A DNA stretch of 31,172 bases from positions 1-31,172 of the forward strand of contig JANMYB010000003.1 in assembly GCA_031381645.1 (NCBI GenBank), read 5' to 3'. Both the position numbers and the translations under genes were made by a program. The DNA comes from Methylotenera_A sp031381645. Lineage in GTDB: Bacteria > Pseudomonadota > Gammaproteobacteria > Burkholderiales > Methylophilaceae. Within the stretch, counting starts at the first letter, position 1. Each line of letters starts with the position of its first letter. The notes beneath the pieces were generated by a model. That model had not been told where the DNA came from, did no database searches, and was given only the letters and a program-made list of their open reading frames with translations. Shown here in pieces: positions 16,287-24,046 of the stretch.

Positions 16287-17585
16287 ATGCAGCAAGCAAA
16301 ATTTAGAAAAGGCGCAAGAAGTCGCAACAAGCAGACTCAGTTTAATGTGCTGTTGCTAGGCGGTGATGCGGGTTATGCAAGCGTGCTTAAGCAGGCCTTA
16401 GAAACTCGCCTACCAGTTCTCGTGACTATTGCGCACACGTTGGAAGATGCAAAAAAACTCCTGAAACAAGATGCCAATAAGTTCTTTATTGGTGTTACCA
16501 GCATTGATATCGCAAGCGTTCAAGATTTATCCGCATTTGAAAAAGTGGATATTTTAGAAGAGTTTGATCTGCCTGTTATCGTGGTTGTAGATCAGTATGA
16601 AGATGGTATACGCGACCAGTTAATTAAACGCCACGTGATAGATTATGTGGTAAAAGGTAATAAATTTGATAATGCTTATATTTGCGATTTGGTTGCGAGA
16701 GTGATTAAAAATTGCGAAATTAAAGTATTGGTGGTGGATGACTCGAAAGTTTCGCGATTTATTCTAGCGCGTGAACTAGCTTTACAAAAATTTGAGGTGG
16801 TATATTCTGGTAATGGCTTAGAAGCACTAGAGGCGCTACACAAACAGCCAGACATTAAGCTGGTACTGGTGGATAGCAAAATGCCAGTAATGGATGGCTA
16901 TGCCTTTGTAGAGCAAGCGCGGCTTAACTTTAGTAAAGACGAGCTAATTATTATTGGCGTTTCGGGTTCTGCCGATCCGCGCATTGCCGTCAAATTTCTA
17001 AAGGCAGGCGCTAACGATTTTATAGCTAAACCATTTAATTATGAAATGTTACTGTGTCGAGTTTCTAGAAACTTAGACATGTTAGATGCGATTGAGTTGG
17101 CTAAAAGCCTATCTAATGTGGACTATTTAAGCGGCTTATATAATCGTCGTTATTTTTTCGAGAAGGGTAGCAAACTACTCGCGACGCTTGATGCTAAGAG
17201 CCCACTGACGGTTATGATGATGGACATTGATAATTTTAAAAGAATTAACGATGGACATGGACATGATGTGGGTGACTTGGTAATTAAAAACTTCGCCAAC
17301 TTATTAAAAAATCAATTTCCAGATGATATTGTGGCACGCATCGGTGGTGAGGAGTTTGCTGTGATTAGCCAATCGCCGCAATATTTAAAGAATATCAATC
17401 GTATCAATACGTTTAGAAAAAATGTAGAAAACGAGAAAATTCAATTAGATGGTGTTGTTTTGCAGTACACCTGTAGTATTGGCGTTTGTAATGTAATAAG
17501 CGCTAATTTGGATGAAATGGTGATGTGCGCAGATAAAGCTTTATACAAAGCTAAACTGGCAGGAAAAAATCAAGTGTGCAGTTAA
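16287..17585 (+). CDS. response regulator with diguanylate cyclase (GGDEF) output
   Basis: The 432-residue protein has three parts. Residues about 18-140 look like a receiver-like fold without the usual phospho-acceptor aspartate. Residues about 145-262 are a canonical receiver domain with the acidic pocket Asp151/Asp152, phospho-acceptor Asp196 in LVDSKMPVMDG and Lys248 in AKPF. Residues about 275-432 are a GGDEF domain with MMDIDNFKRINDGHGHDVGD and the active-site GGEEF (353-357). The product-inhibition RxxD motif is absent (FPDD at the corresponding place), so cyclic-di-GMP feedback at that site is unlikely. AAGGA precedes the ATG. Its stop abuts the convergent kinase stop. The partner kinase is unknown. 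Confidence 0.92.
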   Translation: MQQAKFRKGARSRNKQTQFNVLLLGGDAGYASVLKQALETRLPVLVTIAHTLEDAKKLLKQDANKFFIGVTSIDIASVQDLSAFEKVDILEEFDLPVIVVVDQYEDGIRDQLIKRHVIDYVVKGNKFDNAYICDLVARVIKNCEIKVLVVDDSKVSRFILARELALQKFEVVYSGNGLEALEALHKQPDIKLVLVDSKMPVMDGYAFVEQARLNFSKDELIIIGVSGSADPRIAVKFLKAGANDFIAKPFNYEMLLCRVSRNLDMLDAIELAKSLSNVDYLSGLYNRRYFFEKGSKLLATLDAKSPLTVMMMDIDNFKRINDGHGHDVGDLVIKNFANLLKNQFPDDIVARIGGEEFAVISQSPQYLKNINRINTFRKNVENEKIQLDGVVLQYTCSIGVCNVISANLDEMVMCADKALYKAKLAGKNQVCS

Positions 17586-18896
17586 TTAATGCTGTATTGG
17601 TAGCGTAAGCCTAGCTTCTAAGCCGCCTTCAGGGCGGTTTATTAATTCTAAACTGCCGCGATGCAACCTAGCGATGCGGTTGCAAATTGCCAAACCTAAG
17701 CCGCTACCGCCTTCGTTTTTGTTGCGAGCGCTATCCATGCGCTCAAAAGGCCTAAGTAGCCGTTCTGCATGTTCGGCTGGGATACCAGGGCCATTATCCA
17801 GCACGCGGATAATAATTTTTTCGGCGGTAATCTCACTACTGACCTCCACCTTGCCTTTTGAGTAGGCGTAAGCATTACCTACCAAATTATCCAGCAGGCG
17901 TTGCATGGCGAGTGGACGCAGTGGAATAAAGTAAGTAGATGAGAGCTTTAGTTTTAATTCGCGTCCAGCACGGGCTTGGCGTTCGGACAGCGCTTGCAAT
18001 AGCACGTTAATGTCCATCATTTTAGTCGGCTCGCCTTCAACGCCACGCACAAAATCTAAAAACTGGTGAATGATACTGTCCATATCGGCAATATCTTCAA
18101 TCATGCCTAGCTTCATATTGTTGCAGCTATCTTCTGGCAATAGCTCCACCGCGATGCGTAGCCTTGCCAACGGCGTGCGGATGTCGTGTGAAACGCCAGC
18201 TAGCAACAAGGTGCGCTCGTTATCCAGTCGAACGAGTGAGTCTGCCATTTCGTTAAAAGTTTTGCTCACTTCTTGTAGCTCATCCATACTGTCTTCTGGC
18301 AAGCGTGGCGCGGGTTCACCATTACGCAATCTATCGGCTGCTTGTACCAATAAATTAAGTGGCCGATTAATACGCGCGGCAATTAAATAAGCACCAAGTA
18401 AAGAGAGCAAACCAACCACTGCGCCCCATCCTAGCCAATGCCAAGGGAATGGCCTATCAACTTGAATTTTGGGAATCACCACCCAAAAATCATCCTGCTC
18501 AACGTTAAAGCTAATCCATAGACCAGGAATACCATAATGATTAATGGTCATAATAGTTTCTACGCCCAGTCGCTCACGTATTTTATTGGCAATTAAATTG
18601 ATGAATGGATCATCTGGAAGTGGCTCAATGTCTTCTAAAAAATCGGCCACATAGACACGCACACCCTCGCGGCCAGAAAGTTCAGTAAGCAACGCCAAGC
18701 GCCGACTTTCATGAGAGGCTATGAGAGAGGCGCGAGTGTAATTCACGATAGTAACGGCCTGCAAGGCGGCTGTGGTGGCGCGTGGTTCGCGGTCGAAATA
18801 ATCGAAAATCTTAAGCGATGCATAAATACTTATCGCCAATAATAGGGCGATAAGCAACATTAGGCGAGAGAGTAGAGAGCGCGGTAAGTATTTCAA
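17586..18896 (-). CDS. EnvZ-like sensor histidine kinase
   Basis: This is a membrane two-component kinase partnered with the OmpR-type regulator encoded 21 bp upstream. The 436-residue protein has TM1 (about 10-30), a periplasmic sensor region (31-153), TM2 (about 154-174), HAMP (about 175-227), the H box AGVSHDIRTPLARLR (phospho-acceptor His237), the N box LLDNLVGNAYAYSK, DNGPGIP (367-373) and GGSGLGLAIC (396-405). The layout and H box match the EnvZ subgroup, but the stimulus cannot be read from sequence. The gene converges on the GGDEF regulator with no intergenic base. Confidence 0.92.
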   Translation of the reverse strand: MKYLPRSLLSRLMLLIALLLAISIYASLKIFDYFDREPRATTAALQAVTIVNYTRASLIASHESRRLALLTELSGREGVRVYVADFLEDIEPLPDDPFINLIANKIRERLGVETIMTINHYGIPGLWISFNVEQDDFWVVIPKIQVDRPFPWHWLGWGAVVGLLSLLGAYLIAARINRPLNLLVQAADRLRNGEPAPRLPEDSMDELQEVSKTFNEMADSLVRLDNERTLLLAGVSHDIRTPLARLRIAVELLPEDSCNNMKLGMIEDIADMDSIIHQFLDFVRGVEGEPTKMMDINVLLQALSERQARAGRELKLKLSSTYFIPLRPLAMQRLLDNLVGNAYAYSKGKVEVSSEITAEKIIIRVLDNGPGIPAEHAERLLRPFERMDSARNKNEGGSGLGLAICNRIARLHRGSLELINRPEGGLEARLTLPIQH

Positions 18897-18917
18897 TGTA
18901 GTAGCTAATAAAGTTAC

Positions 18918-19643
18918 TTAGTGTGTAGCTTCGCCATCTGGAATAAACACATAACCAAAGCCCCACATGGTCTGCAAATATCGCGGATGCGCGGGGTCAG
19001 GCTCGATAATACGACGCAAACGCGATACTTGTACATCAATGCTACGGTCGAATACATCCAGCTCGCGCCCGCGTGCTAGCTGCATCAGCCTATCACGCGA
19101 AAGCGGTTGTCGTGGGTGTTCAGTAAACACTTTAAGCAAAGCGAATTCGCCGCTGGTGATGGTAATTTGCATGCCGTTGCGGCTGAGGCTACGGGTAGAA
19201 GGATCGAACACAAACTCACCAAAATTAAACGCTTCAGATTTGCCTGTACTTTCACCTTCAGGGCTATACTCATGGCGGCGCATCACCGCGTTAATGCGCG
19301 CTAACAGCTCGCGCGGGTTAAATGGTTTAGGTAAATAATCATCCGCTCCCATTTCTAGGCCGATAATTCTATCTACTTCATCGCCACGCGCAGTGAGCAT
19401 AATAATTGGCGTAGTGATATTGTTAGCACGTAAGCGGCGGCAAATGCCTAAGCCATCTTCACCAGGCAACATTAAATCCAGCACTAACAAATCATAGTTG
19501 TCGGCACTTAGCGCCATATCCATTTCTGCAGCGTCGGCGACGGTTTTAATGTTAAAACCTTGCTCGGCAAGATAGCGCTGCAACAACTCTCGAATGCGCG
19601 CATCATCGTCTACCATTAATATTTTTTTGCTATTTTCAGCCAT
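18918..19643 (-). CDS. ompR: OmpR-family response regulator
   Basis: This DNA-binding regulator is phosphorylated by the downstream kinase. The 241-residue protein has a receiver domain (about 7-120) with Asp12-14, phospho-acceptor Asp56 in LDLMLPGEDG and YLPKPFNPRELLARI, and a C-terminal winged helix (about 135-235) with PRQPLSRDRLMQLARGRELDVFDRSIDVQ-type sequence and RRIIEPDPAHPRYLQTMWGFGYVF, close to OmpR proper. Its upstream region holds 10-bp-spaced TTACA-type repeats resembling OmpR boxes, which could serve autoregulation or the divergent EF-hand gene. Confidence 0.92.
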   Translation of the reverse strand: MAENSKKILMVDDDARIRELLQRYLAEQGFNIKTVADAAEMDMALSADNYDLLVLDLMLPGEDGLGICRRLRANNITTPIIMLTARGDEVDRIIGLEMGADDYLPKPFNPRELLARINAVMRRHEYSPEGESTGKSEAFNFGEFVFDPSTRSLSRNGMQITITSGEFALLKVFTEHPRQPLSRDRLMQLARGRELDVFDRSIDVQVSRLRRIIEPDPAHPRYLQTMWGFGYVFIPDGEATH

Positions 19644-19788
19644 AGATATAAACTTTCTTACGATTGAAATTTACAATCGAATTGACAATATTGTAATAAC
19701 TGCTGTTTAAGGTAGTATATGTTTTAAGAATTAATAAATCTAGAATTGAAAAAACTTTTAAGCCTTTAAAGTATCAAATAGGCAGATA

Positions 19789-19838
19789 TTACAATTAGTT
19801 ACAATTATACGGTAATATGAAACATTACATTTACAACC
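19789..19838. promoter_or_regulatory. candidate tandem OmpR-box repeats
   Basis: TTACAATTAG and TTACAATTAT sit head to tail at 19789-19808, and GAAACATTAC with ATTTACAACC at 19819-19838, 30 bp (three helical turns) later. OmpR binds tandem 10-bp half sites with an A-C core, so these are plausible sites between the ompR gene and the divergent EF-hand gene. Confidence 0.4.
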
Positions 19839-19904
19839 TTAATTCATAGTTATCAGTTCGGGTAATTTCTGAATGAATATAATAACAAAGAGACAACTGT
19901 AAAA

Positions 19905-20492
19905 ATGGTTTTTAAAACACATTCTTATTCATTTACGTCATTTATACTGTTTCTGTTTAGTATTGCATTAGCATTGCCTGCATTGGCTGGGGGCAAAAAC
20001 TCCTTGCTTCCAGATGAAAGGCTAATAACAGAAAAACAAACCAATGAAGAAGCCGACTCGGGTAGTTTAGAGCAAACGTTAGAATATAATTTCAGCCCAG
20101 ATGATAGAGCGCGATTACGGAAAGCCTTGTCAGACTATGCAAAATCGACCGACCCTGAGCATGATCAAATTGAGCAAAAACGCAAAGCCATGAAAGAGAG
20201 TGTGGAAACTCGCTTTAACGAATGCAATAAAGATAGCGATGACTCGCTAGACCGTGAAGAAGTAACCCACTGTTTGCCACAAATCGCGCGGCATTTTAAT
20301 TACGTCGACGTGGATGAAGATGAAGTGATTACGCTTGAGGAACTTGAGTTGGCGCAAGCAAAGTCGATTGAGCGCCAAAAAGCCGCAGAAGCTAAAATGG
20401 AAGCACAAAAAATTCAAGAAGCTGAAGCTGCTATTAAAAGTAAAACTAAAATCAACAAACAGGCAGCCAGTAACCGCAAACGTCCTAGTTAG
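19905..20492 (+). CDS. periplasmic EF-hand protein with C-terminal coiled coil
   Basis: The 195-residue protein has a signal peptide (to about Ala28, PALAGG) and two EF-hand calcium loops: residues 108-119 (NKDSDDSLDREE, with Asp rather than Gly at loop position 6) and 135-146 (DVDEDEVITLEE). Cys107 and Cys123 flank the first loop and could form a disulfide. Residues about 148-180 are Glu/Lys/Ala-rich and probably helical, ending in a basic tail. It is probably a periplasmic Ca2+-binding protein of unknown role. It is divergent from ompR, with OmpR-box-like repeats in the shared upstream region. Confidence 0.8.
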   Translation: MVFKTHSYSFTSFILFLFSIALALPALAGGKNSLLPDERLITEKQTNEEADSGSLEQTLEYNFSPDDRARLRKALSDYAKSTDPEHDQIEQKRKAMKESVETRFNECNKDSDDSLDREEVTHCLPQIARHFNYVDVDEDEVITLEELELAQAKSIERQKAAEAKMEAQKIQEAEAAIKSKTKINKQAASNRKRPS

Positions 20493-20555
20493 TTTTTTCC
20501 GCAACACTTTCCCGTAATCCTTGATTTTTGAGCAACATAAGCTCAAAGTGTTTTT

Positions 20556-21686
20556 ATGTCGCAAAATTTCTCTGTAGAGTTTATTAACAGCATTCAAGAA
20601 ATTTCAGCTGCACATTGGGATGCGCTCACAGACGGCACGCCATTGTTAAGCTACGCTTTTTTGAGCGCGCTAGAAAACTCGGGTTCGGTTGGTCAAGGTA
20701 CAGGCTGGAACCCTCAGCCATTAATCGTTAGACAAGCCGAAAAGCTGGTTGGCGCCATGCCGCTTTATTTAAAAAGCCATTCGTATGGCGAATATGTATT
20801 CGATTGGGCGTGGGCAGATGCTTATCAACGCAGTGGCCTCGATTATTATCCAAAACTATTGTCGGCGATTCCGTTTTCGCCCATCACCAGCGCGCGGTTA
20901 TTAAGCAAAAGCGCAGATACGCAATTTCTGATGATAGAAGCACTGGAAAAAGTGATGCAAAATAATTTGCTCTCAAGTGCACATGTGCTTTTCCCAGACG
21001 ATGTTAGCGCAAAGCAATTTGAAGCCGTAGGTTGGCTAAAGCGCACTGGCGTGCAGTTTAGGTGGCAGAACAAAAAATATGCAGATTTTGAAGAATTTCT
21101 GACGACTTTAAGCCATGATAAACGCAAAAAAATTCATCAAGAGCGTAAAAAAATCCAAAATGCAGGCGTAGTTTGTCGCTGGATTAAAGGCACTGAAATC
21201 ATGGAAAGCGATTGGGATTTTTTCTTTCAATGTTATAGCAACACATACACTGAGCATCATTCTACACCATATTTAACTCGTGCTTTTTTTAGCGAAATTG
21301 GCAAAACCATGCCAAAAAATATTTTGCTGATTGTGGCAGAAATTGGTGGTGAGTCAATCGCCAGCACGCTTAACATTTATAATCAAAACACCTTGTATGG
21401 TCGTTATTGGGGCGCGGCGCAGTTTGTTTCTGGCCTGCATTTTGAGCTTTGTTATTATCAAGCGCAGCAGTTTTGTATTGCAGAAAAAATTACTTTTTTT
21501 GAAGGTGGCGCACAAGGTGAACACAAGCTGGCGCGCGGATTTGAGCCACGGCCGACTTGTTCATACCATAAAATTGCGCATCCAGATTTTGAAGAAGCCA
21601 TCAAACAATTTTTGGGTCGAGAATCTGAGGGTGTAGCTGCTTACACCAACGAGCTAGAAGAGCGTGTACCTTTTAAAAATACCTGA
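20556..21686 (+). CDS. GNAT-like acyltransferase, DUF482 family
   Basis: The 376-residue protein fits the DUF482 ('peptidogalycan biosynthesis'-annotated) GNAT-fold family: an N-terminal half with WDALTDGTPLLSYAFLSALENSGSV and PLIVRQAEKLVGAMPLYLKSHSYGEYVFDWAW (read as separate blocks), the basic stretch DKRKKIHQERKKI, and a C-terminal half with LYGRYWGAAQFVSGLHFELCYYQ and FFEGGAQGEHKLARGFEP. Such proteins resemble FemX-like aminoacyl transferases, but no substrate is established. It is cytoplasmic. Its stop directly abuts the convergent SDR gene. Confidence 0.85.
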   Translation: MSQNFSVEFINSIQEISAAHWDALTDGTPLLSYAFLSALENSGSVGQGTGWNPQPLIVRQAEKLVGAMPLYLKSHSYGEYVFDWAWADAYQRSGLDYYPKLLSAIPFSPITSARLLSKSADTQFLMIEALEKVMQNNLLSSAHVLFPDDVSAKQFEAVGWLKRTGVQFRWQNKKYADFEEFLTTLSHDKRKKIHQERKKIQNAGVVCRWIKGTEIMESDWDFFFQCYSNTYTEHHSTPYLTRAFFSEIGKTMPKNILLIVAEIGGESIASTLNIYNQNTLYGRYWGAAQFVSGLHFELCYYQAQQFCIAEKITFFEGGAQGEHKLARGFEPRPTCSYHKIAHPDFEEAIKQFLGRESEGVAAYTNELEERVPFKNT

Positions 21687-22379
21687 TTACCAAGCGATCT
21701 CTTTTCCGTCGTATGCAACAAATTTGCCTGTATTGCTTACGTTTAAATGCTCAATCACATTACGCAAGCCAGTCACGCTGGTGTGCGCATCAATCAATCC
21801 GTTTTGGCCGCCCATATCGGTGCGCACCCAGCCTGGATGCAGCGTTACCACATTGATACCATAAGGTTTAAGGTCAATCGATAAACTTTTCATCACCATA
21901 TTCACCGCCGTTTTGCTGGCTCGATAGCTGTAGCTCTCGCCACTGGTGTTGTCGTCTATGCTACCCATTTTGCTGGTGAGAGTAGCAATTTTTTTAAGCT
22001 GGCCACGCGTTAAATGTTGCACAAACGCCTCCGCCATTTTTAGGGGTGCCATGCTGTTGACCCTAAACGCTTTTGCCCACTCATCGTAATTGGTATCGCC
22101 AAAGCTACTTGGTGGATAAACGCCCGCATTGTTAATCAGCACATCAATAGCTTGGTCTTTCAGTTGCAATGCCAGAACGTCAATTTGCGCGAAATTTGCA
22201 ACATCTAATTCGAGAATATGCACACTTTTATTTGTATTAGCGATGCTCTGCAAGGCTTTTGCAGATTGGGCTGCACGGCAGCAAGCCAGGACATCCCAGC
22301 CATCTGCTGCGTATTGTTTGGTAAATTCCAACCCAAGACCACGGTTGGCTCCCGTAATCAAAACTTGATAAGTGCTCAT
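21687..22379 (-). CDS. short-chain dehydrogenase/reductase (SDR), YbbO/CsgA-like
   Basis: This NAD(P)-dependent Rossmann oxidoreductase has 230 residues. The cofactor motif is TGANRGLG (about 9-16), the structural motif NNAG (about 83-86), and the catalytic residues are Ser136 (TLTSKMG), Tyr152 and Lys156 (YRASK). It resembles the classical SDR subgroup annotated as C-factor-like; the substrate is unknown. Two adjacent ATGs occur. The second (22379) is preferred because AAGGAG then lies 5 nt upstream rather than 2 nt. Confidence 0.88.
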   Translation of the reverse strand: MSTYQVLITGANRGLGLEFTKQYAADGWDVLACCRAAQSAKALQSIANTNKSVHILELDVANFAQIDVLALQLKDQAIDVLINNAGVYPPSSFGDTNYDEWAKAFRVNSMAPLKMAEAFVQHLTRGQLKKIATLTSKMGSIDDNTSGESYSYRASKTAVNMVMKSLSIDLKPYGINVVTLHPGWVRTDMGGQNGLIDAHTSVTGLRNVIEHLNVSNTGKFVAYDGKEIAW

Positions 22380-22425
22380 CATTACTCCTTAAGAATTGAT
22401 AAGCAATTATCCACCATAAAAATAA

Positions 22426-22453
22426 AAAAGCCACACTTGTAAGTGTGGCTTTT
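22426..22453. terminator. bidirectional hairpin between SDR and hypothetical gene
   Basis: GCCACACTT (22430-22438) pairs with AAGTGTGGC (22441-22449), with A run before and T run after. It terminates the leftward hypothetical gene at 22473. Similar GCCACAC hairpins occur at 22933-22960 and 31135-31165. Confidence 0.8.
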
Positions 22454-22472
22454 AAAAGCGTAGCGAAATATT

Positions 22473-22835
22473 CTACAGAGTGACGCCCATCTCAAAAATA
22501 AAATCGATTTGGCGATCTGTAAAATGTAACTTTTTAGCCATTTCGTTTAAAATTTTATCATCACGAGCAATGCGCTTGATAGAGTACCAATTGTCCTGCA
22601 CTTCTTGGCTTTCCTCAGCTATGGCCTTTTCAACTTGCTCAAGCACCTCAAAATAAATTAAAGATTTGCGCAATTGCAATTTACTAAGTGATTGATTTTC
22701 TGCAGCCTCAACTTGGGGAAAGCTATGCTGAGGTACTTTAAAATGGTCATCTTTTTCATACAATTGCGACAAAGAATCAGCTAAATCTAAGTTTTCAAAA
22801 GCATAGTTGCCGATAGAATTTACGCTATGTTCCAT
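22473..22835 (-). CDS. hypothetical protein, family not recognised
   Basis: The 120-residue protein has no signal peptide or membrane segment. It is acidic and helix-rich: a Ser/Asn-containing start (MEHSVNSIGNYAFENLDL), a central helical stretch LRKSLIYFEVLEQVEKAIAEES, and a C-terminal block IARDDKILNEMAKKLHFTDRQIDFIFEMG. I see no motif of a known family. It has its own terminator at 22426-22453 and no co-directional close neighbour. The ribosome binding site is weak. Coding potential is supported by an open frame of normal composition and a following terminator. Confidence 0.6.
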   Translation of the reverse strand: MEHSVNSIGNYAFENLDLADSLSQLYEKDDHFKVPQHSFPQVEAAENQSLSKLQLRKSLIYFEVLEQVEKAIAEESQEVQDNWYSIKRIARDDKILNEMAKKLHFTDRQIDFIFEMGVTL

Positions 22836-22932
22836 TATGTTTAATCCAAAAATAGTTATAAATCATTATTAATCACTTAAACCCTATTTCGGCACGTTTT
22901 AAAGAAACTTTAGGCTTGGTTGTAATAGACGT

Positions 22933-22960
22933 AAAAAAGCCACACTTAATATGTGTGGCT
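22933..22960 (-). terminator. terminator of the EF-hand gene at 22981-23298
   Basis: The GCCACAC (22939-22945) / GTGTGGC (22953-22959) hairpin is followed on the minus strand by a six-T run. Confidence 0.75.
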
Positions 22961-22980
22961 CTAATCGTTATTCCTAACAA

Positions 22981-23298
22981 TTATTTGTGGTCAACGCCCT
23001 GTTCGATTTCGCCGTGGTGTTCTTTCCACTTTGCCTTCATTGCATCGCGTTCAGCTTGGTCGATTTTACCATCATTATTAGCATCCATTTTTGCAAACAT
23101 TTTATCTGCACGCGCTTGGTGCCCGCTCATAAACTCATCTTTACTAATCGCACCATCTTTGTTGGTATCGCTATCCATCATGCTATGTTTCTTGTGCTCA
23201 CAGCTTTTGCCATCTTTACCTTCATGGTGATTAGCATAAGCCAATTGTGTTAAACCCAAAGCCAAAGCTACTGTTGCTAAAACATGTGTAATCTTCAT
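22981..23298 (-). CDS. small periplasmic EF-hand calcium-binding protein
   Basis: From the ATG at 23298 (preceded by AAAGGAG) the protein has 105 residues: signal peptide 1-22 (ending QLAYA), a His/Lys-rich segment (HHEGKDGKSCEHKKH), and two canonical EF-hand loops, 44-55 (DTNKDGAISKDE) and 72-83 (DANNDGKIDQAE). A longer frame starts 12 codons upstream but lacks a ribosome binding site and would spoil the signal peptide. It is probably a periplasmic Ca2+ buffer or sensor; partner unknown. Confidence 0.88.
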   Translation of the reverse strand: MKITHVLATVALALGLTQLAYANHHEGKDGKSCEHKKHSMMDSDTNKDGAISKDEFMSGHQARADKMFAKMDANNDGKIDQAERDAMKAKWKEHHGEIEQGVDHK

Positions 23299-23400
23299 AA
23301 AAACTCCTTTTAAAAATTTAAAACTTCCAGCCACATAACGTAGACCAGCAAGATGTGTTGACGTTCACTTTAAAGTAAATCAAAACAATCTAAAAATATA

Positions 23401-23437
23401 TGCCTTGCAACCCTTATGAATATTGCCTCACAGGGCA
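23401..23437 (+). repeat. dispersed ~37-bp palindrome, copy C
   Basis: This element runs from TGCCTTGCAACCC to CACAGGGCA and is intergenic between the EF-hand gene and the adhesin-E-like gene. It belongs to the same family as 1044-1079. Confidence 0.7.
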
Positions 23438-23471
23438 TTTAATTTTGATTATTTTGTGAGTAAAAATCAGT

Positions 23472-23852
23472 TTAACTTTTAGCGCAAGCGACTTTCCACA
23501 GTGCGGCCACAATACCTCCAGAGAAAACTGGCGACCACGGACGCGCAAAATTGCTGCTCTTCACTACCAACCCGCCCGCCATATTTTTTGACATGGACGA
23601 GTAGCTAAGCGTACGATTTTTCTTGGCTTTGCAGTCGTATTCGCGCTGCGATTTAACCGATGAGTAATGAATGCCAGCAACTTTCTGCTTAAAGTCAGTA
23701 ATATCCCACATTTTTACCATGTCACCGCTTTTGCTACGGGAGGAAATATCAGCATAAATAGCAGCTTCTTCATTGCTGGTTACTAAGGCCCACGAGGCTT
23801 GTGCACTAGTGCTCGCGATCAACAGCCACAACATTAAGATAATTTTATACAT
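23472..23852 (-). CDS. surface-adhesin E-like secreted protein
   Basis: The 126-residue protein has a signal peptide (1-19, ending SAQA) and a mature domain with the pattern of the adhesin E family: WALVTSNEEAAIYADISS, then DMVKMWDITDFKQK, SSVKSQREYDC (Cys74), a MAGG turn and a C-terminal Cys123 that may pair with Cys74. Despite the family name, such small proteins are widespread in Betaproteobacteria without proof of adhesion. It is leftward and divergent from pqqA copy 1. Confidence 0.72.
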   Translation of the reverse strand: MYKIILMLWLLIASTSAQASWALVTSNEEAAIYADISSRSKSGDMVKMWDITDFKQKVAGIHYSSVKSQREYDCKAKKNRTLSYSSMSKNMAGGLVVKSSNFARPWSPVFSGGIVAALWKVACAKS

Positions 23853-23987
23853 TTTCTTATCCCCTTAAGCTGTGATGAGTTTAACCTAATTGACGATTGC
23901 AAAGCAAAAGCCAATAATTAATTTTTTTAAGTAAAATCACTAGCTACAATTACGCTAACTGCATAGGGTAGTTTTTAACTGGGCGCG

Positions 23988-23993
23988 CATAAT
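23988..23993 (+). promoter_or_regulatory. candidate -10 of pqqA copy 1
   Basis: CATAAT within the block GGCGCGCATAAT, which is conserved in all three pqqA leaders (26568-26573 and 29563-29568). It would place the transcription start at about 24000, at the ATG of the small upstream frame. No clear -35 was identified. Confidence 0.45.
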
Positions 23994-24000
23994 TTAACAT

Positions 24001-24033
24001 ATGAAGCGACTCATTGTGAGGCGCCAAACTTAA
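24001..24033 (+). CDS. candidate 10-codon upstream ORF (pqqA leader peptide), copy 1
   Basis: The frame reads MKRLIVRRQT and its TAA lies immediately before the AGGAAA ribosome binding site of pqqA. The same-length frame occurs in the copy 2 leader with one synonymous change (26581-26613, same peptide) and in the copy 3 leader (29576-29608, MKRIIVKRPT). It overlaps a hairpin at 24006-24024, so the conservation could instead reflect RNA structure. Translation is unproven. Confidence 0.35.
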   Translation: MKRLIVRRQT

Positions 24034-24046
24034 AGGAAACCGAATC

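Noticed and set aside
22981..23298. Lanmodulin-type lanthanide protein
   Set aside because: There are only two EF loops and no proline at loop position 2; it is kept as a generic EF-hand protein.
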